From Bacilli bacterium (GTDB lineage Bacteria; Bacillota; Bacilli; Bacillales; Amphibacillaceae), in assembly GCA_012838505.1 (NCBI GenBank), contig DUPD01000068.1:1-33528 (forward strand): a stretch of DNA of 33,528 nt, in the 5' to 3' direction. The notes beneath the pieces were generated by a model, which was not told where the DNA came from, did no database searches, and saw nothing but the letters and a program-made list of their open reading frames with translations. Shown here piece after piece: positions 17,098-24,800 of the stretch. Made by a program: the position numbers and the translations under genes. Positions within the stretch are counted from its first letter, which is position 1; every line of letters starts with the position of its first letter.

Positions 17098-17275
17098 ACT
17101 TTTATTATCTCTTAATTTTTGAAACTATTAGCGTTAATTGCTTTGAATGATCCTTGTGTGTTTAATAAAGCCGCTATTTTCAATGATTTGTTATTGAATG
17201 ATCATAGTCTAACTGATATGATGAAAATAGAATTATTTAACAATGACTACACTATTCTGTATCAGGCATAACACA

Positions 17276-17419
17276 ATGAAAAAACTGCCTTTTTTATTGT
17301 TATTTACAATTCCCTTAACTGGTTGTGAGTATGTAAATGATTTAGGCTTGGAGGTTACAAGCTACATAACGATTTATAAGATAGAACGTTTTTATGAAGA
17401 AAAGCCAGACTTTTCGTAA
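17276..17419 (+). CDS. putative 47-residue lipoprotein
   Basis: The ORF begins MKKLPFLLLFTIPLTGCEYV, a short signal peptide with lipobox LTGC and a cysteine at residue 17. A 30-residue polar tail follows and ends EEKPDFS. This is the layout of a small membrane-anchored lipoprotein. The ribosome site is poor (only CAGG about ten bases upstream). I recognise no family. It could be the truncated N terminus of a longer lipoprotein or a chance ORF, and it lies in a decayed-looking gap. Confidence 0.4.
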   Translation: MKKLPFLLLFTIPLTGCEYVNDLGLEVTSYITIYKIERFYEEKPDFS

Positions 17420-17474
17420 GAGATTCATGAACACAATTAATTTAAGGGGATAATCGTTAAGATCGTTTCAGTGT

Positions 17475-17539
17475 CCATTTAATCATTCCTTTCATAGGTT
17501 ACATGCTGGTTTATCGTAGATAACCTAATCACTAAATGG
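17475..17539. repeat. interrupted palindrome upstream of mltG
   Basis: Two nested inverted arms are seen: CCATTTA (17475) with TAAATGG (17533), and TAGGTTA (17495) with TAACCTA (17521). Spacers are AT-rich. It may be an operator, an element remnant or a structured leader. It lies about 75 bp before the candidate mltG -10 box. Confidence 0.4.
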
Positions 17540-17611
17540 TTTAAGGGACTCATTTCATTCGTGAAAATCAAATTAAATGAATTCGAGTAGATATTAATCA
17601 TGATTTTGTAG

Positions 17612-17617
17612 TATAAT
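17612..17617 (+). promoter_or_regulatory. candidate -10 box for mltG
   Basis: TATAAT lies 34 bp upstream of the mltG ATG. No good -35 is seen at 16-18 bp, so this is a partial match only. Confidence 0.4.
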
Positions 17618-17645
17618 GTAGCGGATGAGGGGAGGATGTCACGTT

Positions 17646-18848
17646 ATGTCCAATTCGAATGATCACAAAAATACTAAACAAATACAATCACAAGATAATG
17701 AGGAAAAGTTAGCAGTGAATAATAAACCATATATAAATAAGCGAAGACAAAATTTTATTGAACGTTGTCGAGACGCAAGTATTGTTAGAAAGATTGTTTT
17801 TATTGTAATTATTTTGTTTACAGTTTTAATTGTTTATGGGGCTAAGTCGGCATATGAATTTATCTCGACAGGTTTATCACCTGTAGATCCCGAGAGTGAA
17901 GAAACAATTGAAGTTGACATTCCTTTAGGTTCATCTTCTAAGGGAATTGCTGAAATTTTAGAAGAAGAAGGATTAATCAATAACCAATTGATTTATCGAC
18001 TATTTATTAAAGTTAATAATTATGCGAATTTTCAAGCGGGTGCTTATCAGTTATCACCATCTATGACGTTAGCCGAGATATCGGAGATACTACAGACTGG
18101 ATCAGTGGCAAGACCGGCGCTGTATACTGTGACGATTCCAGAGGGGCGAACAATCGAAGAAATTGCGACTTTATATGAAAATAATGCAAATATTGATGCA
18201 GAAGAGTTTCTTGAGTTAATGAATGATGAAGAATATATTACGAGTTTAATCGATCTATACCCGAACTTATTATCGGAGGAAATTCTTCAAGATGAGATTC
18301 GTTATCCGTTGGAAGGTTATTTATTTGCGGCAACTTATCCAATTTTTGATGAGACGCCAGAAATCGATACTCTTGTCCGGATGATGCTTGATAAATCAGC
18401 TGATGTCATTAGTGAGTATTATAGTGAGATTCTTGAGTTAGAGGAATTTACCGTTCATGATATTGTCACCTTTGCTTCACTAGTTGAAAGGGAAGCGAGA
18501 AACGAAGAAGAAAGAAAACTGATTTCAGGTGTGTTCTATAATCGCTTAGACGAAGGGATGCGTTTAGAGACCGATCCAACCGTATTATACGCCCTTGGAG
18601 AACATAAAGATCGGGTTCTGTTTAAGGACTTAGAGATTGAATCGCCATACAATACGTACCATGTATATGGCCTGCCAATTGGCCCGATTTCTAATTTTGG
18701 TGTCAGCTCACTCGAATCGGTCTTTTATCCAACAGAGACGAGCTATAAGTTTTTTGTTGCAGCACCAGATGGACAAATTTACTTTTCAGAAACGCATAAA
18801 GAACACGTGAATTTAGCTAACAAATACCTAGATCGAGATGTAGAATAA
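17646..18848 (+). CDS. mltG: endolytic murein transglycosylase MltG (YceG-like)
   Basis: MltG cleaves nascent peptidoglycan strands at the membrane. The 400-residue protein has a basic cytoplasmic N terminus of about 45 residues, one membrane helix (VFIVIILFTVLIVYG), a LysM-like part with IPEGRTIEEIA, and the catalytic region FASLVEREARNEEERKLISGVFYNRL with its conserved Glu, followed by ETDPTVLYALG and SPYNTY. ATG at 17646 follows GGGGAGG by about ten bases; an ATG at 17625 overlaps that site. In B. subtilis (yrrL) it also precedes yrrM. A terminator at 18853-18889 ends the unit. Confidence 0.93.
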   Translation: MSNSNDHKNTKQIQSQDNEEKLAVNNKPYINKRRQNFIERCRDASIVRKIVFIVIILFTVLIVYGAKSAYEFISTGLSPVDPESEETIEVDIPLGSSSKGIAEILEEEGLINNQLIYRLFIKVNNYANFQAGAYQLSPSMTLAEISEILQTGSVARPALYTVTIPEGRTIEEIATLYENNANIDAEEFLELMNDEEYITSLIDLYPNLLSEEILQDEIRYPLEGYLFAATYPIFDETPEIDTLVRMMLDKSADVISEYYSEILELEEFTVHDIVTFASLVEREARNEEERKLISGVFYNRLDEGMRLETDPTVLYALGEHKDRVLFKDLEIESPYNTYHVYGLPIGPISNFGVSSLESVFYPTETSYKFFVAAPDGQIYFSETHKEHVNLANKYLDRDVE

Positions 18849-18852
18849 AATC

Positions 18853-18889
18853 AAATCAGGGACAAGCTTAAGTGCTTATCCCTGATTTT
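18853..18889 (+). terminator. terminator after mltG
   Basis: AAATCAGGGA and TCCCTGATTT form a ten-pair stem that continues inward with AAGC and GCTT across small bulges. A T-run follows. It lies between mltG and yrrM, so yrrM is reached by readthrough or by its own weak promoter. Confidence 0.75.
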
Positions 18890-18921
18890 CTATATGAGTT
18901 GTCAGTGAGGAGTGATTATAT

Positions 18922-19563
18922 TTGAATCATAATCAGTTACATGATTATTTAGAAAAATTAAGACAGCCAGCTACTGATTGGCAAGCGGAATTGGAAGCTG
19001 AAGCTAGAAGAGATCAGATTCCAATTATGGAACGTGATGGGATCGATTTTTTAAAGCAAATGCTAAGGTTAAACCAACCTAAACGCATTCTTGAACTCGG
19101 TTCGGCGATTGGTTATTCAGCACTACAAATGGCGGATGCTGTGCCAAATGCTCATATAGTGACAATTGAGCGGGATCATGAGCGCGCTAAACGAGCAATT
19201 GAAAATTTTAACGAGCATAATTCTAGTCAAACGATCGAGTTAATTGTTGGTGATGCCTTTGACGTTGCTGACCAAGTCAAACAAAAAGGTCGCTATGATC
19301 TCATTTTCATTGATGCAGCTAAGGGACAGTATCAACGATTCTTTGAGTTATTTGCATCGATGTTAACGCCTAAAGGGGTGATCGTGACAGATAATGTTTT
19401 GTTTCATGGTTATGTTGTTGATTCGTCGAATGCATCGAAGCGGATTCAGAAATTAGCTCAGAAAATTGATACGTATAATCAGTGGCTAGCTAATCAGTTC
19501 GATTATCAGACGGATTTCTATCCAATTGGAGATGGGATCGCGATTTCGATCAAGAAATCATGA
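18922..19563 (+). CDS. yrrM: O-methyltransferase, YrrM family
   Basis: This 213-residue SAM-dependent enzyme belongs to the caffeoyl-CoA-type methyltransferase fold. It has the SAM-binding segment ILELGSAIGYSALQMA, an acidic residue at IVTIERD, and FIDAAKGQY with the metal-site aspartate followed by GVIVTDNVLFHG. Members of this family (TrmR) methylate 5-hydroxyuridine in tRNA in B. subtilis; that role is transferred by homology and position. TTG at 18922 follows GAGGAG. The usual neighbours yrrN, yrrO and udk are absent between it and greA. Confidence 0.88.
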   Translation: MNHNQLHDYLEKLRQPATDWQAELEAEARRDQIPIMERDGIDFLKQMLRLNQPKRILELGSAIGYSALQMADAVPNAHIVTIERDHERAKRAIENFNEHNSSQTIELIVGDAFDVADQVKQKGRYDLIFIDAAKGQYQRFFELFASMLTPKGVIVTDNVLFHGYVVDSSNASKRIQKLAQKIDTYNQWLANQFDYQTDFYPIGDGIAISIKKS

Positions 19564-19654
19564 TTTGAATGAGTTTGACTGAAATTTGGGGAGAATTTTT
19601 CAGAAAAAAACCTAATTAATGATCGGATTAATCGTGAATAAAGGGTGAATATTT

Positions 19655-19694
19655 AGTTTTTTACAAATAAAGCGTTTTATTTTTGTAAAAAACT
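19655..19694. repeat. AT-rich perfect inverted repeat upstream of greA
   Basis: AGTTTTTTACAAA and TTTGTAAAAAACT form a 13-pair perfect stem around a short loop. No T-run follows, so it is not a classic terminator. It lies about 150 bp before greA in a 279-bp gap that otherwise shows no gene; it may be an operator or an mRNA structure. Confidence 0.45.
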
Positions 19695-19842
19695 ATTGAA
19701 ATTTTACCGAATTTCTGCAATAGTATTGTTTAAGCATCTTTCCAGAGCAAACAATCATTTGTTGATGGGAAGCATAGAAACATATAAACAAGAATATGAT
19801 TAGCAATAATAAGGATAGGTAAATTGTAAAGGAGTGTTATAA

Positions 19843-20319
19843 ATGGCGGTAGACAAAAGTTATTATATGACAAAAGAGGGGAAAGAAAAATTAACGAAAG
19901 AACTGGAATTTCTAAAAACCGTGAGACGCCCAGAAGTTGTCGAGCGGATTAAAATAGCACGTGATTTCGGTGATCTATCTGAGAACTCTGAGTATGATGC
20001 AGCAAAAGATGAGCAAGCGTTCGTTGAGTCTCGAATTTCGCAAGTTGAAATGATGATTCGTAATTCAAAAATTATCGAAAATAATGAAGAGAATCCGAAT
20101 GTTGTTTCGTTAGGAAAAACGGTTGTCTTCCAAGAGTTGCCTGACGGTGATGAGGAAGAGTACATTATTGTGGGGAGTGCAGAAGCTGATCCATTTGAGG
20201 GGAAGATTTCAAATGATTCTCCGATTGCGAAAAGCTTGATTGGCCATGAAGTCGGTCATGAAGTAACTGTGCCTACACCGGCTGGAGAAATGCAAGTTAA
20301 GATTGTGTCTGTACGCTAA
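19843..20319 (+). CDS. greA: transcription elongation factor GreA
   Basis: GreA rescues backtracked RNA polymerase by stimulating transcript cleavage. The 158-residue protein has the long N-terminal coiled coil with the acidic tip segment [20 protein letters not shown], then the FKBP-like C-terminal domain ending VEVGHEV-type residues ([16 protein letters not shown]). AAAGGAG precedes the ATG. It ends at its own terminator. Confidence 0.96.
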   Translation: MAVDKSYYMTKEGKEKLTKELEFLKTVRRPEVVERIKIARDFGDLSENSEYDAAKDEQAFVESRISQVEMMIRNSKIIENNEENPNVVSLGKTVVFQELPDGDEEEYIIVGSAEADPFEGKISNDSPIAKSLIGHEVGHEVTVPTPAGEMQVKIVSVR

Positions 20320-20325
20320 AGTAAG

Positions 20326-20351
20326 AGTGACGAGTGAATCGTCACTTTTTT
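20326..20351 (+). terminator. terminator after greA
   Basis: AGTGACGA and TCGTCACT form an eight-pair stem around a short loop, followed by TTTTT. It lies between greA and yrrS. Confidence 0.8.
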
Positions 20352-20391
20352 ACTAGCGTGTCAAATATGATTGAGAGAGGAGCATGTTTTA

Positions 20392-21108
20392 ATGGATGAT
20401 GAGCAACTTTCTTATAGTCGATTAAGTCGTTATCAAAAGAAGCGTAAAAATACACGGTGGCTAATGATCTTTGTTGGGATCGGGTCTGTTTTAATCGTGA
20501 TGCTTGTGATTGCACTTGTGATGTCGGGATCAGATGATGAACCAGCGATTGCAGAGCCAGATCAAGAAGTGCCTAATGAAGGTCTCGATGATGGAAATGA
20601 TCTTGATGGTGAAAATGGTGGTCTAGATGACGATCCTGAACCTATAGATGACTTATCTGACTCTGGAGATGAAACAGATGAGGATGCTGTACCAGTTGAG
20701 CAGAACCCAGATGATTTTGCGTTAGAAACACTTTCGAGTGATGATGAAAATGTTATGTATTCCTATACGTCAACTTGGGGACCGATCCCAACTGTTCAGG
20801 AAGAACCACATGAAATCACCTGGGAGCAAAGTTCGGTTGACTGGAAAGAGATGATGAAAGCGGCTGAACTCGCAACAGGGATTAATGTCGATGAAATGTA
20901 TTATTTATGGGTTTCGGGTAATGGTCCGCAAAGTGTGATCGCAACATTTTCTAATTCATCGATGGATGAGCATTTTCGAGTCTACATAACCTGGGTTGAA
21001 GGGCAAGGTTGGATGCCTGAACGAGTTGATGTATTATATACTCATGATGAGATGGATCGATTTGGATCGAATACAGTAGAAGATGAAGTTGACGGTGACG
21101 TTGAATAA
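20392..21108 (+). CDS. yrrS: YrrS-family membrane-anchored protein (DUF1510)
   Basis: The 238-residue protein has a basic N terminus, one membrane helix (about 22-44, LMIFVGIGSVLIVMLVIALV), an acidic low-complexity linker rich in Asp, Glu and Gly (about 47-110), and a C-terminal domain containing TWGPIPT, DWKEMMKAA, VSGNGPQSV and GWMPERVDVLY. This matches YrrS of Bacillus, which also follows greA. ATG at 20392 has GAGAGGAG upstream; the TTG at 20371 would start within that ribosome site. YrrS is reported to act with penicillin-binding proteins during spore or cell-wall work, so a cell-surface role is likely. Confidence 0.85.
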   Translation: MDDEQLSYSRLSRYQKKRKNTRWLMIFVGIGSVLIVMLVIALVMSGSDDEPAIAEPDQEVPNEGLDDGNDLDGENGGLDDDPEPIDDLSDSGDETDEDAVPVEQNPDDFALETLSSDDENVMYSYTSTWGPIPTVQEEPHEITWEQSSVDWKEMMKAAELATGINVDEMYYLWVSGNGPQSVIATFSNSSMDEHFRVYITWVEGQGWMPERVDVLYTHDEMDRFGSNTVEDEVDGDVE

Positions 21109-21123
21109 GGGAGACGGTTATTG

Positions 21124-21813
21124 ATGATTGGAATTATTGGCGCAATGGATCAAGAAGTAGCGCTTTTATTAGAGAAAATGGATGTGCAGGCGAGAGAAAC
21201 GATTGCAAACTGTTTATTTATTAAAGGAACACTACAAGGAAAAGAAATTGTTTTACTTAAATCAGGGATTGGTAAAGTGAATGCAGCGATGGCAACAACG
21301 ATTCTACATGAAAAGTATCAGCCAACTGCTGTGATTAATACAGGTTCTGCTGGTGGGCTGGATTCGAGCTTATCGATTGGTGATATTGTCATTAGTGACC
21401 GCGTTGTCCATCATGATGTCGATGCAACTGCATTTGATTATCATTATGGACAAGTACCAGGCATGCCGTTTTATTACGAATCTGATCCAAAATTAATCCA
21501 GATCGTGGAGGCGACAATTCAAGAAATTGATCAAGTGGGGTGTAAGCAAGGGTTAATTGCGACAGGTGATTCATTTGTTCAAAAGCCTGAAGCTGTCAGT
21601 AAAATTAAAGCGAATTTCCCTGATGTGATTGCGGCTGAAATGGAAGCTGTGGCGATCGCGCAAGTCTGTCATCAATATCAAACGCCATTTGTTGTGATTC
21701 GTGCATTGTCTGATATTGCAGGTAAAGAATCCGCACAGTCATTTGATCAGTTTATCGATCAAGCAGCTAAACACGCTGCCGAACTGATTATAAAAGTTGT
21801 CGAGCAATTATAA
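21124..21813 (+). CDS. mtnN: 5'-methylthioadenosine/S-adenosylhomocysteine nucleosidase
   Basis: MtnN cleaves the adenine from methylthioadenosine and S-adenosylhomocysteine, recycling the by-products of SAM use. The 229-residue protein has IGIIGAMDQE with the catalytic Glu, INTGSAGGL, the AEMEAVAIAQV segment and ALSDIAG with the catalytic Asp. ATG at 21124 is chosen by family comparison; a TTG one codon earlier has slightly better spacing to AGGGAG. In Bacillus the gene is followed by mccA and mccB (reverse transsulfuration), and preceded by yrrT; all three are missing here. Confidence 0.93.
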   Translation: MIGIIGAMDQEVALLLEKMDVQARETIANCLFIKGTLQGKEIVLLKSGIGKVNAAMATTILHEKYQPTAVINTGSAGGLDSSLSIGDIVISDRVVHHDVDATAFDYHYGQVPGMPFYYESDPKLIQIVEATIQEIDQVGCKQGLIATGDSFVQKPEAVSKIKANFPDVIAAEMEAVAIAQVCHQYQTPFVVIRALSDIAGKESAQSFDQFIDQAAKHAAELIIKVVEQL

Positions 21814-21824
21814 CAGCAACAAAA

Positions 21825-21851
21825 ATCCGAGTGGTGAGTCACTCGGATTTT
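21825..21851. terminator. bidirectional terminator shared by mtnN and sigK
   Basis: AAAATCCGAGTG and CACTCGGATTTT form a 12-pair perfect stem. It lies between two converging genes and is flanked by A and T runs on both strands. Its right end coincides with the sigK stop codon. Confidence 0.85.
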
Positions 21852-22551
21852 AACGTTTCTCCTGGCGGTAATATTCGTGGAAAACTTTCATTAAGGCACG
21901 CTTTTCAATCCGAGAAACATAGCTCCGGGAAATATTAAGCTTTTTTGCGATTTCCTTTTGTGTCCGTTCCTTTGCACTATCAAGACCGTAGCGACTGATC
22001 AGCACCATTTTTTCTCGATCATCAAGTACATTCAAGTATTTATTGATTTTGGCTACTTCAAGGTTTAATTGAATATATTCAATAATATCCTCATTATCTG
22101 CTTCTAAAATATCGAATAAACTGATTTCATTGCCTTCCTTATCTTGACCGATTGGGTCTTGTAAGGAAATGTCATTTCTAGATTTTTTCGTTGATCTTAA
22201 AAACATCAGGATTTCATTTTCGATACATCTTGCTGCGTATGTAGCAAGTTTAGTTCCTCGATCAGGTGAAAAACTTTCAATCCCTTTAATTAAACCGATC
22301 GTACCGATTGAGATCAGATCTTCATTATCCTCACCTGTATTATCAAATTTCTTTACAAGATGGGCAACTAATCTTAAATTATGTTCGATAAGTTTGTTGC
22401 GAGCTTCGAAGTCACCGGATAACATTTTTTGAATGTATTTTGCTTCATCTTTAGGGCTTAGAGGTTGGGGGAAAGCATGATTTTTCACGTAAGAAACAAA
22501 AAAAAGCGCATCTTTAATTAATACTGAAAGTGCACTGAGGATAGTTGACAT
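21850..22551 (-). CDS. sigK: RNA polymerase sporulation sigma factor SigK (pro-sigma-K), uninterrupted
   Basis: SigK directs late mother-cell transcription during spore formation. The 233-residue protein has a hydrophobic pro-segment ([18 protein letters not shown]) as in pro-sigma-K, region 2 with [16 protein letters not shown] and [21 protein letters not shown], and region 4 with a helix-turn-helix ([23 protein letters not shown]). The reading frame is continuous, so no skin-type element splits it as in B. subtilis. GGAGGTG lies just before the ATG at 22551. The pro-segment implies activation by a membrane protease. Confidence 0.95.
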   Translation of the reverse strand: MSTILSALSVLIKDALFFVSYVKNHAFPQPLSPKDEAKYIQKMLSGDFEARNKLIEHNLRLVAHLVKKFDNTGEDNEDLISIGTIGLIKGIESFSPDRGTKLATYAARCIENEILMFLRSTKKSRNDISLQDPIGQDKEGNEISLFDILEADNEDIIEYIQLNLEVAKINKYLNVLDDREKMVLISRYGLDSAKERTQKEIAKKLNISRSYVSRIEKRALMKVFHEYYRQEKR

Positions 22552-22591
22552 TTTTTCACCTCCACAAATTTAGGCTCAAGCCTATATCGTC

Positions 22592-22628
22592 ACTGTATGA
22601 AATGTGGAGGGGAAAAGTGTCTGTCCAA
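22592..22628 (-). promoter_or_regulatory. candidate sporulation promoter and SpoIIID site of sigK
   Basis: Read on the minus strand, TTGGACAGAC (22628-22619) matches the SpoIIID consensus WWRRACARNY. It overlaps an AC-type -35 placed 17 bp before CATACAGT (22599-22592), which resembles sigma-E/sigma-K -10 boxes. SpoIIID activation of sigK is known in B. subtilis. The match is by eye. Confidence 0.5.
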
Positions 22629-22656
22629 TTCTTTTTTATAAAAACGATTCTTGTTT

Positions 22657-22800
22657 TCAACGACTCGAGGGCGTAATAAGATGGGCTAATGATCGATTAT
22701 AAATTTCTTGTTCGATTAAGCGAATAAAATCTTCATTTAATTTTAATTCAACTGCTTTCTCATAACATTCAATTAATAAGTCATCAGTTAAACTCCCCAT
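22657..22800 (-). CDS. sda: sporulation histidine kinase inhibitor Sda
   Basis: Sda is a small helical-hairpin protein that blocks autophosphorylation of KinA-type kinases when DNA replication is perturbed. The 47-residue product reads [20 protein letters not shown] at its start, then [13 protein letters not shown] and RSLAHLI. This is close to the known Sda (LSDELLIESY...LNRDFIELIENEI...RSLGHII). A perfect AGGAGGT lies eight bases before the ATG at 22800. It is too short for common ORF cut-offs. The upstream gap has several DnaA boxes, matching the known DnaA control of sda. Confidence 0.92.
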   Translation of the reverse strand: MGSLTDDLLIECYEKAVELKLNEDFIRLIEQEIYNRSLAHLITPSSR

Positions 22801-22831
22801 TTTTAATACCTCCTATTTGTTCCGAATCACT

Positions 22832-22837
22832 ATTATA
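22832..22837 (-). promoter_or_regulatory. -10 box of sda
   Basis: TATAAT on the minus strand lies about 32 bp upstream of the sda start codon. The -35 is weak, as expected of a promoter helped by an activator such as DnaA. Confidence 0.5.
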
Positions 22838-22886
22838 TTCCATATGCTTACTTTATCATTTTTTTACATACGACACAAGTTGCTTT

Positions 22887-22995
22887 TTATCTACATAAGC
22901 TGTGCAAAACCTGTAGATAACTTGTGAATAACTCGGTATAATTTGGTTGTAAAGCCTATCTTATAGTGTTTTTATTGTGAGTAAAGTTATCAACA
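22887..22995. promoter_or_regulatory. cluster of four near-consensus DnaA boxes upstream of sda
   Basis: Four nine-base sites each differ from TTATCCACA at one base: TTATCTACA (22887-22895, plus), TTATCTACA (22920-22912, minus), TTATTCACA (22931-22923, minus) and TTATCAACA (22987-22995, plus). They lie in the 366-bp gap between sda and yqeG, which holds no gene. In B. subtilis DnaA activates sda through such boxes. Confidence 0.7.
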
Positions 22996-23092
22996 GATGC
23001 GGAAGTTAGCGAAATTTGTCGAACGATTCTTTCGAATAAATGGCTAGATGACTAACATATATTAATCATTCGGTGTTTTTAATAAAAATATT

Positions 23093-23121
23093 TTGAAACT
23101 AACGCTTAAATTGTTTATGAT
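23093..23121 (+). promoter_or_regulatory. sigma-A promoter of the yqeG operon
   Basis: TTGAAA and TATGAT are separated by 17 bp and lie about 45 bp before the yqeG start. It should drive yqeG and the tightly packed genes behind it, probably to the terminator at 28205-28245. Confidence 0.7.
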
Positions 23122-23166
23122 GGTAAGGTAAAACAATTTCGTTAGATTAGTTGAGGTGGACAGTTC

Positions 23167-23682
23167 TTGTTGAAATTATTTTTACCAGATCAATATGTAA
23201 AGAGTATTTTTGAAATTAGACCGGAAGAATTGAAAGCAAATGGGATTAAAGGTGTGATTACTGATCTTGATAATACGCTCGTTGCGTGGGATGTCGCACA
23301 TGCAACAGAAGAGGTACATAAATGGTTTAAGGAGATGGAGGACCATGGGATTGCTGTCACGATTATTTCTAATAATAATCGCGAGCGTGTCGAGCTCTTT
23401 TCGCAGCCATTAAATCGACCGTTTGTTTATCTGGCTAAAAAACCACTTAAACGTGCATTTATCAAAGCTGCTCAAGCGATGAATCTAAGTCGTGACGAGA
23501 TTGTTGTGATTGGGGATCAAGTGTTAACCGACGTATTAGGCGGTAACCGAGCTGGCTTTTCAACAATTTTAGTCGTGCCAATTGTTGAAACGGATGATAA
23601 AATTACCCGATTTAATCGTAAAATTGAACGGCGAATTCTAAATAAATTGAAGAAACAGGGGTTAATCGAATGGGAAAATTAA
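23167..23682 (+). CDS. yqeG: YqeG family HAD phosphatase
   Basis: The 171-residue protein belongs to the HAD superfamily. It has the nucleophile motif TDLDNTLVAWD (DxD), ISNNN as motif II, the lysine in AKKPLKRA and VVIGDQVLTDVLGGNRAG as the acidic motif. It resembles phosphatidylglycerophosphate phosphatases such as GEP4, but the substrate in firmicutes is not certain. TTG at 23167 is the start, with GAGGTGGA about seven bases upstream. It overlaps yqeH by 13 bp. Confidence 0.9.
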   Translation: MLKLFLPDQYVKSIFEIRPEELKANGIKGVITDLDNTLVAWDVAHATEEVHKWFKEMEDHGIAVTIISNNNRERVELFSQPLNRPFVYLAKKPLKRAFIKAAQAMNLSRDEIVVIGDQVLTDVLGGNRAGFSTILVVPIVETDDKITRFNRKIERRILNKLKKQGLIEWEN

Positions 23683-24782
23683 CAGAACAGTTTTATTGTC
23701 AAGGATGTGGTGTGCCAATTCAAACGGAAGATAAGGAGCAAGCAGGATTTGTTCCTGCTTCAGCACTTGAGCATGAGACGGTTATTTGTCAGCGTTGTTT
23801 CCGATTGAAAAATTATAATGAAGTTCAAGATGTGCCTTACACAGATGATGATTTTTTACAAATGATTAGTCAAATTGGTGAAACAAACAGTTTAATTGTA
23901 AAAATGATTGACATTTTTGATTTTAATGGCAGTTTTATTCGTGGTTTGCACCGTTTAACTGGGAATAATCGAGTCATTATCATTGGGAATAAGGTTGATT
24001 TACTACCTAAGTCAACAAATTTAAACCGAGTGATCCAGTGGATTAAAAAAGAAGCGGCTGATCTTGGAGTGACTGTGCAAGATGTCTATTTAATCTCAGC
24101 GAAAACAGGTCAAGGTTTTGATCAGGTTAAACAGGCGATTGATTTTCATCGTCAAGGGCAAGATGTTTATGTTGTCGGCAGTACGAATGTTGGTAAGTCA
24201 ACGTTTATAAATTATTTAATTAATGATTCAGTTGGCACGAAAGATGCGATTACAACATCTTATTTCCCTGGTACAACACTGGGCTTTATCGATATTCCAC
24301 TAGATCAACACTCGTCATTATACGATACGCCTGGTGTCGTTAATCGTGGACAATTGACACACTATTTAGCTAAAGAAGATGTTAAATATATTACGCCAAA
24401 TAAAGAAATAAAACCACGTGTTTATCAGTTAAATAGTCAACAAACGCTTTATATTGGTGGTCTGGCTCGATTTGATTTTATTAAAGGTGAGCGTCAATCT
24501 TTCACCTGTTACTTTCCGAATAAAATTGAATTGCATCGGACAAAACTTGAAAAGGCGGATCAATTGTACCAAGATCATTTAGGTGGCTTATTAACTCCAC
24601 CAAGTCAGGCAACTGCTGATCAATATCCGAACTTAGTTGAACAAACAATTAAGGTGAGTGGTGATCGAATTGACCTTGTTTTTCCTGGGCTTGGCTGGAT
24701 TGCATTATCAGGTGAACCTGCGACTATCGCTGTGCATAGTCCAGCTGATGTTCCTGTTTCAAAGCGAAAAGCAATTATTTAA
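23670..24782 (+). CDS. yqeH: ribosome biogenesis GTPase YqeH (circularly permuted)
   Basis: YqeH helps assemble the 30S subunit. The 370-residue protein has an N-terminal zinc finger (Cys10, Cys13, Cys40, Cys43). The GTPase motifs follow in permuted order: G4 GNKVD (106-110), G5 SAKTG (143-147), G1 GSTNVGKS (170-177), then DTPG as G3. A C-terminal RNA-binding-type domain follows. Motif order is diagnostic. It overlaps yqeG and is followed by aroE after 18 bp. Confidence 0.96.
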   Translation: MGKLTEQFYCQGCGVPIQTEDKEQAGFVPASALEHETVICQRCFRLKNYNEVQDVPYTDDDFLQMISQIGETNSLIVKMIDIFDFNGSFIRGLHRLTGNNRVIIIGNKVDLLPKSTNLNRVIQWIKKEAADLGVTVQDVYLISAKTGQGFDQVKQAIDFHRQGQDVYVVGSTNVGKSTFINYLINDSVGTKDAITTSYFPGTTLGFIDIPLDQHSSLYDTPGVVNRGQLTHYLAKEDVKYITPNKEIKPRVYQLNSQQTLYIGGLARFDFIKGERQSFTCYFPNKIELHRTKLEKADQLYQDHLGGLLTPPSQATADQYPNLVEQTIKVSGDRIDLVFPGLGWIALSGEPATIAVHSPADVPVSKRKAII

Positions 24783-24800
24783 AGTCGGAGGTAGATGATC

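Larger units (their letters stand above)
17004..17255 (+). repeat. right copy of the duplicated type I antitoxin segment
   Basis: This is the same-orientation relative of 471-700. It keeps CTGTATAAAGTGAGTC, AAAGGGCTGTTACACA, CAGTCTTTTTATATCTTT and ATTTGTTATTGAATGA (17186-17201). No toxin ORF, toxin promoter or GTGTAACA leader lies upstream, where similarity stops abruptly at 17004. It therefore looks like a truncated or decayed locus, or a kept antitoxin. Confidence 0.7.

Noticed and set aside
471-17255. Active excision of the cys-hem block by recombination between the two related segments
   Set aside because: Identical runs are only about 16-18 bp, so this is kept only as a past event in the findings.
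20371-20391. TTG at 20371 as the yrrS start
   Set aside because: It would begin inside the GAGAGGAG ribosome site that serves the ATG at 20392.
22887-22995. Replication origin at the DnaA box cluster
   Set aside because: No dnaA or dnaN gene nearby and no clear DNA-unwinding element with DnaA-trios; the position fits control of sda instead.
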